Source: CAVQJU01 sp963712905
GTDB lineage: Bacteria; Acidobacteriota; Vicinamibacteria; Vicinamibacterales; CAVVIG01
Assembly (NCBI GenBank): GCA_963712905.1
Contig: CAVQJU010000008.1
Coordinates: 310,001 to 374,000, forward strand
Direction of reading: 5' to 3'
DNA length: 64,000 bases
Below are positions 1 to 6,949 of the stretch, piece after piece. Position 1 is the first letter of the stretch. Each line of letters begins with the position of its first letter. Position numbers and translations under genes: made by a program. Below the pieces are notes generated by a model that did not search any database, was not told the DNA's origin, and worked only from the letters and a program-made list of their open reading frames with translations.

Positions 1-142
1 GAAACATGAACGCGCCCTTCAGGACGGCCACCAGGTGCACGTCGTCCGGGAAGTCGCGGCGGATTTCGGCGGCCAGTTCGGCCACCCGTTTCTGGATCTG
101 CTGCTCAGAGAGTAGGATTTCAGGCGGCGGCGCGTCGGCCAT
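1..142 (-). CDS. hpt: Hypoxanthine phosphoribosyltransferase, N-terminal part (runs off window)
   Basis: Leftward gene with its ATG at 142-140; only the first 47 codons are in the window. The translation begins MADAPPPEILLSEQQIQKRV and continues to VAVLKGAFMF. This matches the start of purine-salvage phosphoribosyltransferases, where an 'I-L-S-E-x-x-I-x-x-R-V-x-E-L' helix is followed by the V-L-K-G-(A/S)-F-M-F strand that helps bind pyrophosphate. The enzyme would convert hypoxanthine or guanine plus PRPP to IMP or GMP in the cytosol. It is divergent from the rpiB-like gene with only 23 bp between the start codons. A TATGAT hexamer lies 8 nt upstream of the ATG, so the transcript may be nearly leaderless. 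The PRPP-binding loop lies outside the window, so the identification rests on the N-terminus alone. Confidence 0.8.
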   Translation of the reverse strand, partial: MADAPPPEILLSEQQIQKRVAELAAEIRRDFPDDVHLVAVLKGAFMF

Positions 143-150
143 AGCGGCAC

Positions 151-156
151 ATCATA
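151..156 (-). promoter_or_regulatory. Putative -10 box of hpt
   Basis: On the minus strand this reads TATGAT, one mismatch from the sigma-70 -10 consensus. It ends 8 nt before the hpt ATG, so transcription would begin at or just before the start codon. No clear -35 box was seen. Confidence 0.35.
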
Positions 157-165
157 CCTGCGAAG

Positions 166-801
166 ATGAAAACGTTCGACATCATCACTGAAAGCGACGC
201 CCGGGTGCTCGAGCGCGGCGAAACGGTGGCGCTCGCCCGGGGCGGCCACATCACGCCGCTGGCGCAGGACACGCTGAACGAGCGGCGGGTGACCGTGGTG
301 CGCGCCGACCGGGTGTCGGAGGAGGACGCGTCGCTGGCGCCGCCCGCCGACATCCGTTCGGTGGCGATCGGCAGCGACCATACCGGCATCGAGCTCCGCC
401 GGACCCTGATCACGTTTCTGCGTGGGCGGGGCCTGGCTGTCAACGACCTCGGGACCTACACGTCCGACGCCGTGGATTATCCTGATGTGGCGGCGGCCGT
501 CGGCGACGCCGTGGCCCGCGCCGAGGCCGACGCGGGCATCGTCATCGACGGCGCGGGCATCGGGTCGGCGATCGCGGCGAACAAGATCCGCGGGGTCCGT
601 GCCGTGATGGCGACCACCGAAACGATCGCCCGCTATTCGCGCGAGCACAACGGCGCGAACGTGCTGGCGCTCGGGGCCACGCTCGTCACCGCGGACGAAG
701 CGCGGGCGATCGTGACGACCTGGCTGACGACGTCGATGCGGGAGCCGCGGTACATCCGCCGGCTGGCGAAGATCCGCGATCTCGAACGCCGGCCGAAATG
801 A
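166..801 (+). CDS. RpiB/LacAB-family sugar-phosphate isomerase with N-terminal extension
   Basis: A 211-residue protein. Residues 65-210 are an RpiB/LacA/LacB-type isomerase domain: a GSDHTG start motif, a D-Y-P-D segment, an IDGAGIG loop and a REHNGANVLALGA motif. The family interconverts ribose 5-phosphate and ribulose 5-phosphate. In typical RpiB the loop reads C-G-T-G-x-G with a catalytic cysteine; here that cysteine is replaced by Asp, so substrate or mechanism may differ. Residues 1-60 are an extra module (IITESDARVL...GGHITPLAQD) absent from housekeeping RpiB and, from memory, resembling N-terminal segments of microcompartment-associated enzymes. deoC follows after a 28 bp gap and the two probably form one operon. 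The deoC pairing matches the enzymes of 'sugar-phosphate-utilizing' microcompartment loci, although no shell gene is visible here. Confidence 0.8.
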   Translation: MKTFDIITESDARVLERGETVALARGGHITPLAQDTLNERRVTVVRADRVSEEDASLAPPADIRSVAIGSDHTGIELRRTLITFLRGRGLAVNDLGTYTSDAVDYPDVAAAVGDAVARAEADAGIVIDGAGIGSAIAANKIRGVRAVMATTETIARYSREHNGANVLALGATLVTADEARAIVTTWLTTSMREPRYIRRLAKIRDLERRPK

Positions 802-832
802 CCAGACGACCAAATGGCCAGATGACCAGATG
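799..832 (+). repeat. Short imperfect tandem repeat of CCAGATGA-like units
   Basis: The junction between the rpiB-like gene and deoC consists of tandem variants of an 8-9 base unit (GACCAGAC, GACCAAAT, GGCCAGAT, GACCAGAT). It contains both the stop of the first gene and the region just before the deoC ATG, and it replaces any obvious Shine-Dalgarno sequence. Confidence 0.5.
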
Positions 833-1822
833 AACAGGGACGAACTGAAGCGGTTGATCGACGTCATCGTGTCCGAAATGGCGGCCTCGGCGTCTCCGGC
901 GGGCCGTCCGGTGCCGCCCTGCGCGTGCCACGGCGTGCTGGGCGACTGCTGTCCCGATCGCCTGCGGCCGGTGATCGACGCGGGGGCCACCCGCGTCGGC
1001 GTCCACGCGATCGGCGGGGCGCCCTCGGGCATCGCGTCGATGATCGACCATACGCTGCTCAAGCCCGACGCGACGCGCCAGAACATCGAGGACCTGTGCC
1101 GCGAGGCGGCGCAGTTCAGGTTCGCGACCGTGTGTGTCAACCCGACGTGGGTCGCCTTGTGCGCGCGGCTCCTGTCGGGCAGCGGCGTCGGCGTGTGCTC
1201 GGTGGTCGGCTTCCCGCTGGGCGCGACGACGGCCGACGTGAAACGGTACGAGACGCAGCGGGCGATCTTCGACGGCGCCCGCGAGATCGACACCGTCATC
1301 AACGTCGGCGCCCTGAAGTCAGGCGATCTCCGCGTCGTCGAACGCGACATCGAGGCCGTAGTCCTGCCGTGCCGCGACTGCGACGTGCTGAGCAAGGTCA
1401 TCATCGAGGCCGCGCTGTTGACCGATGACGAGAAGGTCACCGCGTGCACGCTGGCCAAGGCGGCCGGCGCCGACTACGTGAAGACGTCGACCGGGTTCGG
1501 GCCCGGCGGCGCGACGGCGGCCGACGTGGCGCTGATGCGCCGCGTGGTGGGCGCCGAGATGGGCGTGAAAGCCGCCGGCGGCGTGCGCGACCTCGACAGC
1601 GTGAACGCCATGATTGCCGCGGGCGCGACGCGCGTCGGGGCGAGCGCCGGCGTGAAGATCGTCCAGCAGGCCCGCGCAGGCAGTAGCCGCTTAGGCGGAC
1701 GAATCCGTCCGGCTGAAGCCGGACGCTACTGGAATCTGCAGGAACAGCGCGCGGTATTGCTCCCACGTGGTGTTGGCAATCGGGAGCACACCCATCCAGT
1801 ACTGAACCATCTGCGCCACTGA
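830..1822 (+). CDS. deoC: Deoxyribose-phosphate aldolase with encapsulation-peptide-like N-terminus
   Basis: A 330-residue protein. The core aldolase runs from about residue 68 (MIDHTLLKPDAT) to about 280. The Schiff-base lysine is in GADYVKTSTGF and the second catalytic lysine in GVKAAGGVR. The family cleaves 2-deoxyribose 5-phosphate to acetaldehyde and glyceraldehyde 3-phosphate. The first 20 residues (MNRDELKRLIDVIVSEMAAS) form a predicted amphipathic helix closely resembling the PduP-type encapsulation peptide that targets enzymes to microcompartments. They are followed by a Pro/Gly linker and a Cys-rich segment (C-x-C-H...D-C-C-P-D-R). The last ~45 residues are not aldolase-like: the frame lacks a stop and reads through a REP-like hairpin 132 bp into the convergent gene. 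The usual family C-terminus would be near nt 1680. Confidence 0.87.
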   Translation: MNRDELKRLIDVIVSEMAASASPAGRPVPPCACHGVLGDCCPDRLRPVIDAGATRVGVHAIGGAPSGIASMIDHTLLKPDATRQNIEDLCREAAQFRFATVCVNPTWVALCARLLSGSGVGVCSVVGFPLGATTADVKRYETQRAIFDGAREIDTVINVGALKSGDLRVVERDIEAVVLPCRDCDVLSKVIIEAALLTDDEKVTACTLAKAAGADYVKTSTGFGPGGATAADVALMRRVVGAEMGVKAAGGVRDLDSVNAMIAAGATRVGASAGVKIVQQARAGSSRLGGRIRPAEAGRYWNLQEQRAVLLPRGVGNREHTHPVLNHLRH

Positions 1823-3049
1823 CAACGCGACGGCGAGCGTCGCGAACGCCGCCGTGATGCCGACGGCGGCCGCGCGGTGCCGCAGGCCGCCGACCCACGC
1901 GAAGCACGCCGCCATGAACACGGCCGCGAGCGCGAAGCCGTCCGTGAACCCGCGATGGCCGTAGCTCCCGCCGAACTGCCAGTCGAACCAGCTCGCGATG
2001 AGGAGCGTGTTGATCGTCAGCACGATGCCGGCGGCCCAGATGAGCGACGTGGCCCAGCCGCGCGCCACGATCCAGCCGGCCACCGCGAACAGCAGCGCCG
2101 GATGCCAGAAGAAGAGCCCCTTCTGTGTGCCGAACAGGACGTCGTAAAGATGCGGTGAGCTGAACGTGAAGCCCGCGTCGATCGCGCCGTACGGGCTCGG
2201 CAGCCAGAGCCCGGTCGCTGACTTGTACAGCAGAAGCTGGGGCAGCACGCACGCGGCCCCCGCGCCCACGACGACGAGCAGTGGACGCCAGCGCTGCGTG
2301 AGCGAGACGGCGCGTTCGCGCAGCGATGACCAGCTCGTCACGCCGTACAAAGGAACCATCAAGACGAAGAGCACGTTGGTGTGCCGCGTCAGGAAAATGG
2401 CGGCGGCGGTCACACCGAGCCCGACGCTGCGGGCGATCGTGGGCGTCGCCCACCACGACTCCGTGCACGCCACGAGCACCGCGACGAGGAAGAACGAGTA
2501 AATGTGACTGAAGACGCTGTCGTAGACCCCGTAGTGGAACAAGTTGGTTCCCCATGTCACGGTCGCCAGCGCGGCGAGGGCGACGGCCGGGGAAAAGTGG
2601 CGCAGCAGCAGGCGCCGCACGACGGCGAGCCCGGCGAGCAGATAGGCGAGCCCGGCGAGGCCCGCAGCGTGCTGGTAATAGAACGAAAAGCCGTCGGGCG
2701 GCGCGTTCGAAAGGCGTGTCAGCGCGTGCGCGACGAAAAAGAATGGCGCGATCAGAACGGCCGGGCCCATCGGATGGGGATTCACCCAACGATTGGTGCC
2801 GGGCCATCGTCTGATGGCTGTGAACTCCGGATACTCGCCTCCGGGGAACGTGCGCGCCACGCCGTCGAGGGTCGTGTCGCCGTGGAGAAACCAGGATGGC
2901 AGGTAGACGTAGTAGCTGTAACCGTCCGAGCGAATGGGAGCGGGAGCGCCCTGGCGGCTGTAAATCGCCGCGTAAGACAGCAGCGCGAGCGCGCCGGCGA
3001 TGGCCACGAAGTGCCGTATAAGGAAACCGTAGACGCCGCCACGCACCAT
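1691..3049 (-). CDS. Polytopic membrane protein, possibly a GT-C type glycosyltransferase
   Basis: A 452-residue hydrophobic protein with roughly ten predicted membrane helices. After the first helix comes a soluble loop with a DGYSYYVYLPSWF motif, followed by helices separated by short loops. An acidic or aromatic first loop followed by many helices is typical of GT-C glycosyltransferases that use polyprenyl-linked sugars, but no family signature is certain. The C-terminal tail (VASGFSRTDSSA) is encoded by a REP-like repeat, so the original end was probably upstream. Its ATG (3049-3047) overlaps the first possible ATG of the divergent histidine kinase in a CATG tetranucleotide. The annotation as an envelope glycan or lipid-modifying enzyme is inference. 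Confidence 0.6.
   Translation of the reverse strand: MVRGGVYGFLIRHFVAIAGALALLSYAAIYSRQGAPAPIRSDGYSYYVYLPSWFLHGDTTLDGVARTFPGGEYPEFTAIRRWPGTNRWVNPHPMGPAVLIAPFFFVAHALTRLSNAPPDGFSFYYQHAAGLAGLAYLLAGLAVVRRLLLRHFSPAVALAALATVTWGTNLFHYGVYDSVFSHIYSFFLVAVLVACTESWWATPTIARSVGLGVTAAAIFLTRHTNVLFVLMVPLYGVTSWSSLRERAVSLTQRWRPLLVVVGAGAACVLPQLLLYKSATGLWLPSPYGAIDAGFTFSSPHLYDVLFGTQKGLFFWHPALLFAVAGWIVARGWATSLIWAAGIVLTINTLLIASWFDWQFGGSYGHRGFTDGFALAAVFMAACFAWVGGLRHRAAAVGITAAFATLAVALSVAQMVQYWMGVLPIANTTWEQYRALFLQIPVASGFSRTDSSA
1696..1711. terminator. Small hairpin at the deoC / membrane-protein convergence
   Basis: CGGACG-AATC-CGTCCG forms a perfect 6-bp stem with a 4-nt loop just after the TAA of the leftward gene. 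It overlaps the first bases of the REP-like palindrome. There is no U-run, so a terminator role in either direction is only suggestive. Confidence 0.3.
1706..1729. repeat. REP-like palindromic repeat, copy 1
   Basis: The core GTCCGGCTGAAGCCGGAC (1707-1724) folds into a near-perfect hairpin and is followed by GCTAC. An identical 24-base copy lies at 29634-29657. Here it falls inside the 3' ends of two convergent genes and is translated in both directions. Confidence 0.75.
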
Positions 3050-3059
3050 GAGCGCGTCC

Positions 3060-3065
3060 TATAAT
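3060..3065 (+). promoter_or_regulatory. Consensus -10 box of the sensor-kinase gene
   Basis: A perfect TATAAT lies 6 nt upstream of an in-frame GTG (3072). If used, transcription would begin at about the GTG, implying a leaderless mRNA and excluding the upstream ATG at 3048 as the start. No good -35 box is visible. Confidence 0.45.
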
Positions 3066-3071
3066 CGCAGA

Positions 3072-4268
3072 GTGGGACGGTCCCGCCGGTACTTCTTTGC
3101 CGTCGCCTCGGTAGCGCTCGCCGTCGCGGTGCTCGAACTGCTGGGCCCGACGATGAACGGCGCGACGGCCGCCCAGATCCTCCTGCTGGTCCTGATCATC
3201 GACGCCCGGTTCTTCGGGACCGGGCCGGCCGTGGTCGCCTCGCTGTGCGCGGCGGCTGGCTTCTCCCGCTACTTCGTGACCCCTTCGGGCTTCACCGTGG
3301 GGGACCCGAGCGACCTGGCGGCGCTGGCTGCGTTCATCATCATGGCCGTGGTCGTCGGCGAACTGGCGTCGAGCGCCGAGCGCCGGGCGCGCGAAGCGCA
3401 GGCCGGGCGCCAGGAAGTGGCGCGGCTCTACCAGGAGTTGCAGGGCGCGTTCGACCGGGCGAGCGAGGTCGAAGCCGAGCGGCGCAGCGAACAGGTGAAG
3501 GCCGCGCTGCTCGACGCGTTGACGCACAACCTGCGGACGCCGCTGACGGCCATCAAGGCTTCGGTCACGGCCCTCATCGGCGACGACTCGACCTCGGTGG
3601 CGCCGACGCTTTCGGCCGAAGGGCAGCGCGAGCTGCTCGAGGTCATCGACGAGGAATCGAACCGGCTGAACCGGTTCATCGAAGGCCTCTCGGCGGCCGG
3701 CAGCGACGCGGTGCAGCCCCTGACCCGGCGCGACGCCGCGCCGGGCGACATCGTGCGGATGGGGCTGGCGCGGGCCGAGACGCTGACACGAGACTACCGC
3801 GTCGAGGTCGACGTGGCCCCCATCCTGCCGGCGCTGTCCGTGGACGCGGCGTCGATCGTCGAGGTCCTGTACATCCTGCTCGACAACGCGAGCAAGTACG
3901 CGCCGCCCGGCTCGACGATCCGCGTCAGCGCGTCCTCGAGCGACGGACACTACGTCGAATTCGCGGTGGCCGACGAAGGGCAGGGCGTCCCGATCGAGGC
4001 GCGCGAGCGCGTGTTCGAGAAATTCTTCCGCGTACCCGGCCGCGAGTCGCACGACCCGCGGCGGAAAGGCATCGGCCTCGGGTTGCCGATTGCGCGGCGC
4101 CTGGTCGAGGCGCAGGGCGGACGGATCTGGATCGATTCGCCGGCGTCCGGCGAGGGCACGATCGTGCAGCTCTTGCTGCCCGCGGCTCCTGTGCCTCCGG
4201 CCGGCGTCGACGCGGTACTACCCGCCACGCCAGCGGCGGTCAGCCTGACAGAGCTAGGAGTGTTGTGA
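3072..4268 (+). CDS. KdpD-like sensor histidine kinase lacking the cytosolic sensor half
   Basis: A membrane histidine kinase of about 398 residues. Residues 5-95 hold four closely spaced helices like the DUF4118 membrane region of KdpD. A coiled-coil linker follows (about 98-145), then the H-box DALTHNLRTPL with phospho-accepting His near residue 152, an N-box LLDNASKY (about 270), and G boxes VADEGQGVP and GIGLGLPIARRL. Canonical KdpD is about 900 residues with N-terminal KdpD and USP domains; these are absent and no kdpFABC genes are nearby. The GTG at 3072 was chosen because a TATAAT sits just upstream; an in-frame ATG at 3048 would add 8 residues. The stop overlaps the response-regulator start (TGATG), so the two are translationally coupled. 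Confidence 0.85.
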   Translation: MGRSRRYFFAVASVALAVAVLELLGPTMNGATAAQILLLVLIIDARFFGTGPAVVASLCAAAGFSRYFVTPSGFTVGDPSDLAALAAFIIMAVVVGELASSAERRAREAQAGRQEVARLYQELQGAFDRASEVEAERRSEQVKAALLDALTHNLRTPLTAIKASVTALIGDDSTSVAPTLSAEGQRELLEVIDEESNRLNRFIEGLSAAGSDAVQPLTRRDAAPGDIVRMGLARAETLTRDYRVEVDVAPILPALSVDAASIVEVLYILLDNASKYAPPGSTIRVSASSSDGHYVEFAVADEGQGVPIEARERVFEKFFRVPGRESHDPRRKGIGLGLPIARRLVEAQGGRIWIDSPASGEGTIVQLLLPAAPVPPAGVDAVLPATPAAVSLTELGVL

Positions 4269-4966
4269 TGAACATGGCCGTTGAGAAGTCACGCGTGCTT
4301 GTCGTGGACGACGAACCGCAGATCACACGAGTGCTGAGGACCGTGCTGACCAGCCAGGGATACCAGGTGCGAACGGCGGCTGAGGGCGAGTCCGCGCTGA
4401 CGAATTTCGCGGAGTGGCGGCCGGAGCTGGTGATCACAGACCTGTACATGCCGCGCATGGACGGCGTCGAGCTGTGCCGGCGCATCCGCTCGGTCTCGAA
4501 CGTCCCGATCATCGTGCTGTCAGTGAAAGGTGAGGAGCGGACGAAGGTCGAAGCCCTCGACTCGGGCGCCGACGACTACGTCACGAAGCCGTTCGGGATC
4601 GACGAGCTTCTGGCGCGTGTGCGGGCCAATATTCGGCGATCCAACGGCGAAGGCGAGGCCGCGTCGCTCGACGCCGGCGATTTCCGCGTGGATCTCGACG
4701 CGCGGCGCGTGCACGTGCGCGGGTCGGAGGTGCGGCTGACGCCGAAAGAGTTCGAGCTGTTCCTGTACATGGCCCGGCATCCGAGCCGCGTGCTGACGCA
4801 CCGGACGCTGCTCGAGGCGGTGTGGGGCGAGGCCTCGCAGGAGCAGCCCGAGTACCTCCGCGTCTTCATGGGACAACTGCGCAAGAAGCTCGAGCCCGAT
4901 CCGTCCAACCCACGGTATCTCGTCACCGAGCCGTGGGTGGGCTACCGGTTCAATCCCCAGGGCTGA
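4268..4966 (+). CDS. KdpE-like OmpR-family response regulator
   Basis: A 232-residue two-domain regulator. The receiver domain (about 8-122) shows VLVVDDEPQ, phospho-acceptor Asp58 in VITDLYMP, the conserved Ser in IIVLSVKG and Lys in YVTKPFG. The C-terminal winged helix (about 135-230) has LTPKEFELF and ends with TEPWVGYRF, a hallmark of KdpE/OmpR-type DNA-binding domains. It is the cognate partner of the upstream kinase, whose stop codon overlaps its ATG by one base. Closest in style to KdpE, which activates high-affinity potassium transport. With no kdpFABC operon in view, its targets cannot be stated. Confidence 0.9.
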   Translation: MNMAVEKSRVLVVDDEPQITRVLRTVLTSQGYQVRTAAEGESALTNFAEWRPELVITDLYMPRMDGVELCRRIRSVSNVPIIVLSVKGEERTKVEALDSGADDYVTKPFGIDELLARVRANIRRSNGEGEAASLDAGDFRVDLDARRVHVRGSEVRLTPKEFELFLYMARHPSRVLTHRTLLEAVWGEASQEQPEYLRVFMGQLRKKLEPDPSNPRYLVTEPWVGYRFNPQG

Positions 4967-4973
4967 CCCGGTC

Positions 4974-5780
4974 GTGGTTGTCCGACGCGGGGCGCGCGTG
5001 CTCGCGGCGGCGGCCGTCTGCCTGTTCGTCGCCGCGGCAGCCCTCGCGCAGTTCGGCGGGTTCGGACGCGGCCCGTTTCGCGTCCGGCCGAATATTCCCT
5101 ACGACGGCCGCTTCACGTTCGTGCGCGCGAAATACGACACCGCGCCGGGCGGCTACTGGTACGGCGGCTGGCCGGCGTGGGGACACGGCTACCCGGTGGC
5201 TGAGCAGAACCTCATGCGGATCATGAACGAGCTCAGCTACCTCAACCCGCACATGGACGAGATCAACGCGATCGCGCTCGACGATCCGGAGATCTTCAAG
5301 TATCCGGTGGCCTACATCATCGAGGTCGACTGGTGGGCGATCACCGACCGGGAGGTCGCCTCACTGCGTGCGTATCTGCAGAAAGGCGGCTTCCTGATCG
5401 TGGACGACTTCAAGCCGCGGCGGTTCCGCGGCGACTTCGAGGGCTGGGGCGCCGGGTGGGAGGTCTTCGAAACCGCGATGAAGCGCGTGATGCCGGGCAG
5501 CCGCTTCTTCGAGATGGACGCCTCGCACGGCATCTTTCACGCGTTCTTCGAGATCCCCAGGCTCGACATCGTCCCGCAGGCCTATATCAACGGGCGGCCG
5601 ATCTTCCGCGGGATGTACGAAGACAACGATCCCGCGAAGCGGCTCCAGGTCATCGTCAACTACAACACCGATATCTCGCAGTACTGGGAGTGGTCGGGCA
5701 CGGGCCTCCGGCCCATCGACGACACCAACGAAGCCTACAAGCTGGGCGTGAACTACATCGTCTACGGGATGACGCACTAA
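4974..5780 (+). CDS. Secreted DUF4159-domain protein
   Basis: A 268-residue protein with a signal peptide (about residues 1-25, ending ALAQ). Its body matches DUF4159 in style: IMNELSYLNPHMDEINAIALDDPEIFKYPVAYI, then EVDWWAITDREVASLRAYLQKGGFLIVDDF, a Rossmann-like domain with a conserved Asp-Asp. The function is unknown. Family members often sit in MoxR/DUF58-type operons, but this one follows the two-component pair by 7 bp and may be co-transcribed with it. The start is a GTG. The gene converges on rpoZ, and the two stop codons overlap at 5777-5780. Confidence 0.8.
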   Translation: MVVRRGARVLAAAAVCLFVAAAALAQFGGFGRGPFRVRPNIPYDGRFTFVRAKYDTAPGGYWYGGWPAWGHGYPVAEQNLMRIMNELSYLNPHMDEINAIALDDPEIFKYPVAYIIEVDWWAITDREVASLRAYLQKGGFLIVDDFKPRRFRGDFEGWGAGWEVFETAMKRVMPGSRFFEMDASHGIFHAFFEIPRLDIVPQAYINGRPIFRGMYEDNDPAKRLQVIVNYNTDISQYWEWSGTGLRPIDDTNEAYKLGVNYIVYGMTH

Positions 5781-6001
5781 GCGACGGCGACAGCGACGGC
5801 CACCGGGTCGGGCACGGCCTCGTAGACCATTGCGGTCACTTTGCCCTGCGCGACCTCGAGCTGGGCGATGACGGCCGCCTTGTGGACGCCGTCGACCCGG
5901 GGGCGGCACCCCCGCATGAGCTGCGCGGCGCGGAGCGTGGCAAGGACGACGAATTCGAACGTGCCGAGTCCGGCTGGGCGTTGTATCACGTTGACCCTCA
6001 C
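5777..6001 (-). CDS. rpoZ: RNA polymerase omega subunit
   Basis: A 74-residue protein. The segment FEFVVLATLRAAQLMRGCRPRVDG, then HKAAVIAQLEVAQGKV, follows the conserved RpoZ helix pattern (F-x-x-V-x-x-A-x-x-R-A-x-Q-L...P...A-x-x-E-[IV]-x-x-G-K-[IV]). Omega promotes beta-prime folding and RNA polymerase assembly. The start is a GTG, with an internal GTG four codons later also possible. The last residues are an unusual Val-Ala dipeptide run (VAVAVAVA) encoded by a simple repeat at the 3' end. The gene lies 79 bp downstream of a cold-shock-domain gene on the same strand. Confidence 0.7.
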   Translation of the reverse strand: MRVNVIQRPAGLGTFEFVVLATLRAAQLMRGCRPRVDGVHKAAVIAQLEVAQGKVTAMVYEAVPDPVAVAVAVA

Positions 6002-6063
6002 GGTAAGGCTTTGGTGAGGGCTCGGGCAGTCGGGCCTAAGAGCTCAGAAAAGCGGGACGCTTG

Positions 6064-6069
6064 AGTATA
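6064..6069 (-). promoter_or_regulatory. Possible -10 box upstream of rpoZ
   Basis: Reads TATACT on the minus strand, about 60 nt upstream of the rpoZ start and just after the stop of the cold-shock gene. No recognisable -35 box, so this is weak. Confidence 0.3.
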
Positions 6070-6080
6070 GGCCGGTTAGC

Positions 6081-6389
6081 TCACCGGGGCCGCTTGTGCC
6101 GTACGACGCCCAGGGCGCGGGCGCCGCTGATGGCATCCTCGAGGAGGGCGAACTTCACGACGTCCCCGATTTGCAGATCGTTGAACGAGACGCCGTCGAG
6201 CAGATCGGCCCGGTGGAAATACACCTCGCGATCGTTCGAGAGGCGGATGAACCCGTGCCCCTGGCCGACCATGAGGGTCACGATACGACCGGTTACCGGC
6301 TCACCGCTCGGTTCGGTCGGTCGCGGAGGTTTGTTCAACCGCTTCGGCATCTCCCTGCGCGTCGGGCTCCAGACGAATTCCGGGCTCAT
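6081..6389 (-). CDS. Cold-shock-domain RNA-binding protein
   Basis: About 102 residues from the ATG at 6389, with a possible internal start at MPKRLNKPP. Residues 32-97 form an OB-fold cold-shock-like domain: TGRIVTLMVGQGHGFIRL (RNP1-like G-x-G-F-I), EVYFHRADL (RNP2-like F-H), then VKFALLEDAISGARALGVV. The basic N-terminus (PKRLNKPPRP) fits nucleic-acid binding. Compared with CspA the first strand has Q-G-H-G-F-I instead of K-G-F-G-F-I, and the domain is probably a divergent RNA chaperone. It follows the RRM gene by 52 bp on the same strand, so two unrelated RNA-binding folds are probably co-transcribed, with rpoZ further downstream. Confidence 0.7.
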   Translation of the reverse strand: MSPEFVWSPTRREMPKRLNKPPRPTEPSGEPVTGRIVTLMVGQGHGFIRLSNDREVYFHRADLLDGVSFNDLQIGDVVKFALLEDAISGARALGVVRHKRPR

Positions 6390-6441
6390 CGTTGAATGCC
6401 GAGGCAGAGCGCAGAGCCCTGCCTCGACGTGGTCGTTGTGC

Positions 6442-6762
6442 TTACCAACGCGGCTCGCTGCGGCGCCGGCGCGAGTCGCCGCCGCCGCCAAATCCGCCAC
6501 CGCCGCCGCCGGCCGGCTTCGGACGGGCTTCGTTGACGTTGAGGCCCCGGCCGCCGAGCTCGTGCCCGTTCAGCGCGGTGATCGCCTGCTGCGCCTCGTC
6601 GTCGGTCGCCATCTCCACGAAGGCAAACCCGCGGGCACGGCCCGTGGCCATATCGCGCATGACCGTGACGCGTTCGACCGTTCCCGATCGCCCGAAGAGT
6701 TCCTGGAGCTCCGCTTCGCCGGCCTCGTAAGGAAGATTTCCGACATACAACTTTCGACCCAT
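6442..6762 (-). CDS. Glycine-rich RRM RNA-binding protein
   Basis: 106 residues from the ATG at 6762, preceded by a good AGGAG Shine-Dalgarno sequence. Residues 2-80 are one RNA recognition motif with RNP2 KLYVGNL and RNP1 RGFAFVEM. The C-terminal tail is Gly-rich then Arg-rich (GGGGGGFGGGG...RRRRSEPRW). This is the small cold-inducible RNA-binding protein type known from cyanobacteria and many other bacteria, thought to act as an RNA chaperone. Longer in-frame extension upstream lacks domain character and was not used. The leader upstream of the start is about 190 nt if the TATCAT near 6952 is its promoter, long enough for thermoregulatory structure. Confidence 0.88.
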   Translation of the reverse strand: MGRKLYVGNLPYEAGEAELQELFGRSGTVERVTVMRDMATGRARGFAFVEMATDDEAQQAITALNGHELGGRGLNVNEARPKPAGGGGGGFGGGGDSRRRRSEPRW

Positions 6763-6949
6763 CACTGCTCCTCCGTCGCGACTGCGACGATTGGCCCCGC
6801 CAGAGAGGCGGTGCACCTGCCCCCGAACGTCCCCAAAACGGAAGTCGGTGGATTTCGTCTCGTGGCTAGGCAGGACGTCAGGAGAAGCGAGTCCGGAATG
6901 GCTCGTTGCACTAACAGGCGGCACAGCACGCGGCAAAATTCGACCTGCA

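Noticed and set aside
3048..3071. ATG at 3048 as the start of the sensor kinase
   Set aside because: It overlaps the start codon of the divergent gene and a TATAAT box lies between it and the in-frame GTG at 3072.
1437..4052. An 871-residue open frame on the minus strand across deoC, the membrane-protein gene and the kinase gene
   Set aside because: It is Arg/Ala-rich without any domain and opposes three genes with clear family motifs; long antisense frames are common in high-GC DNA.
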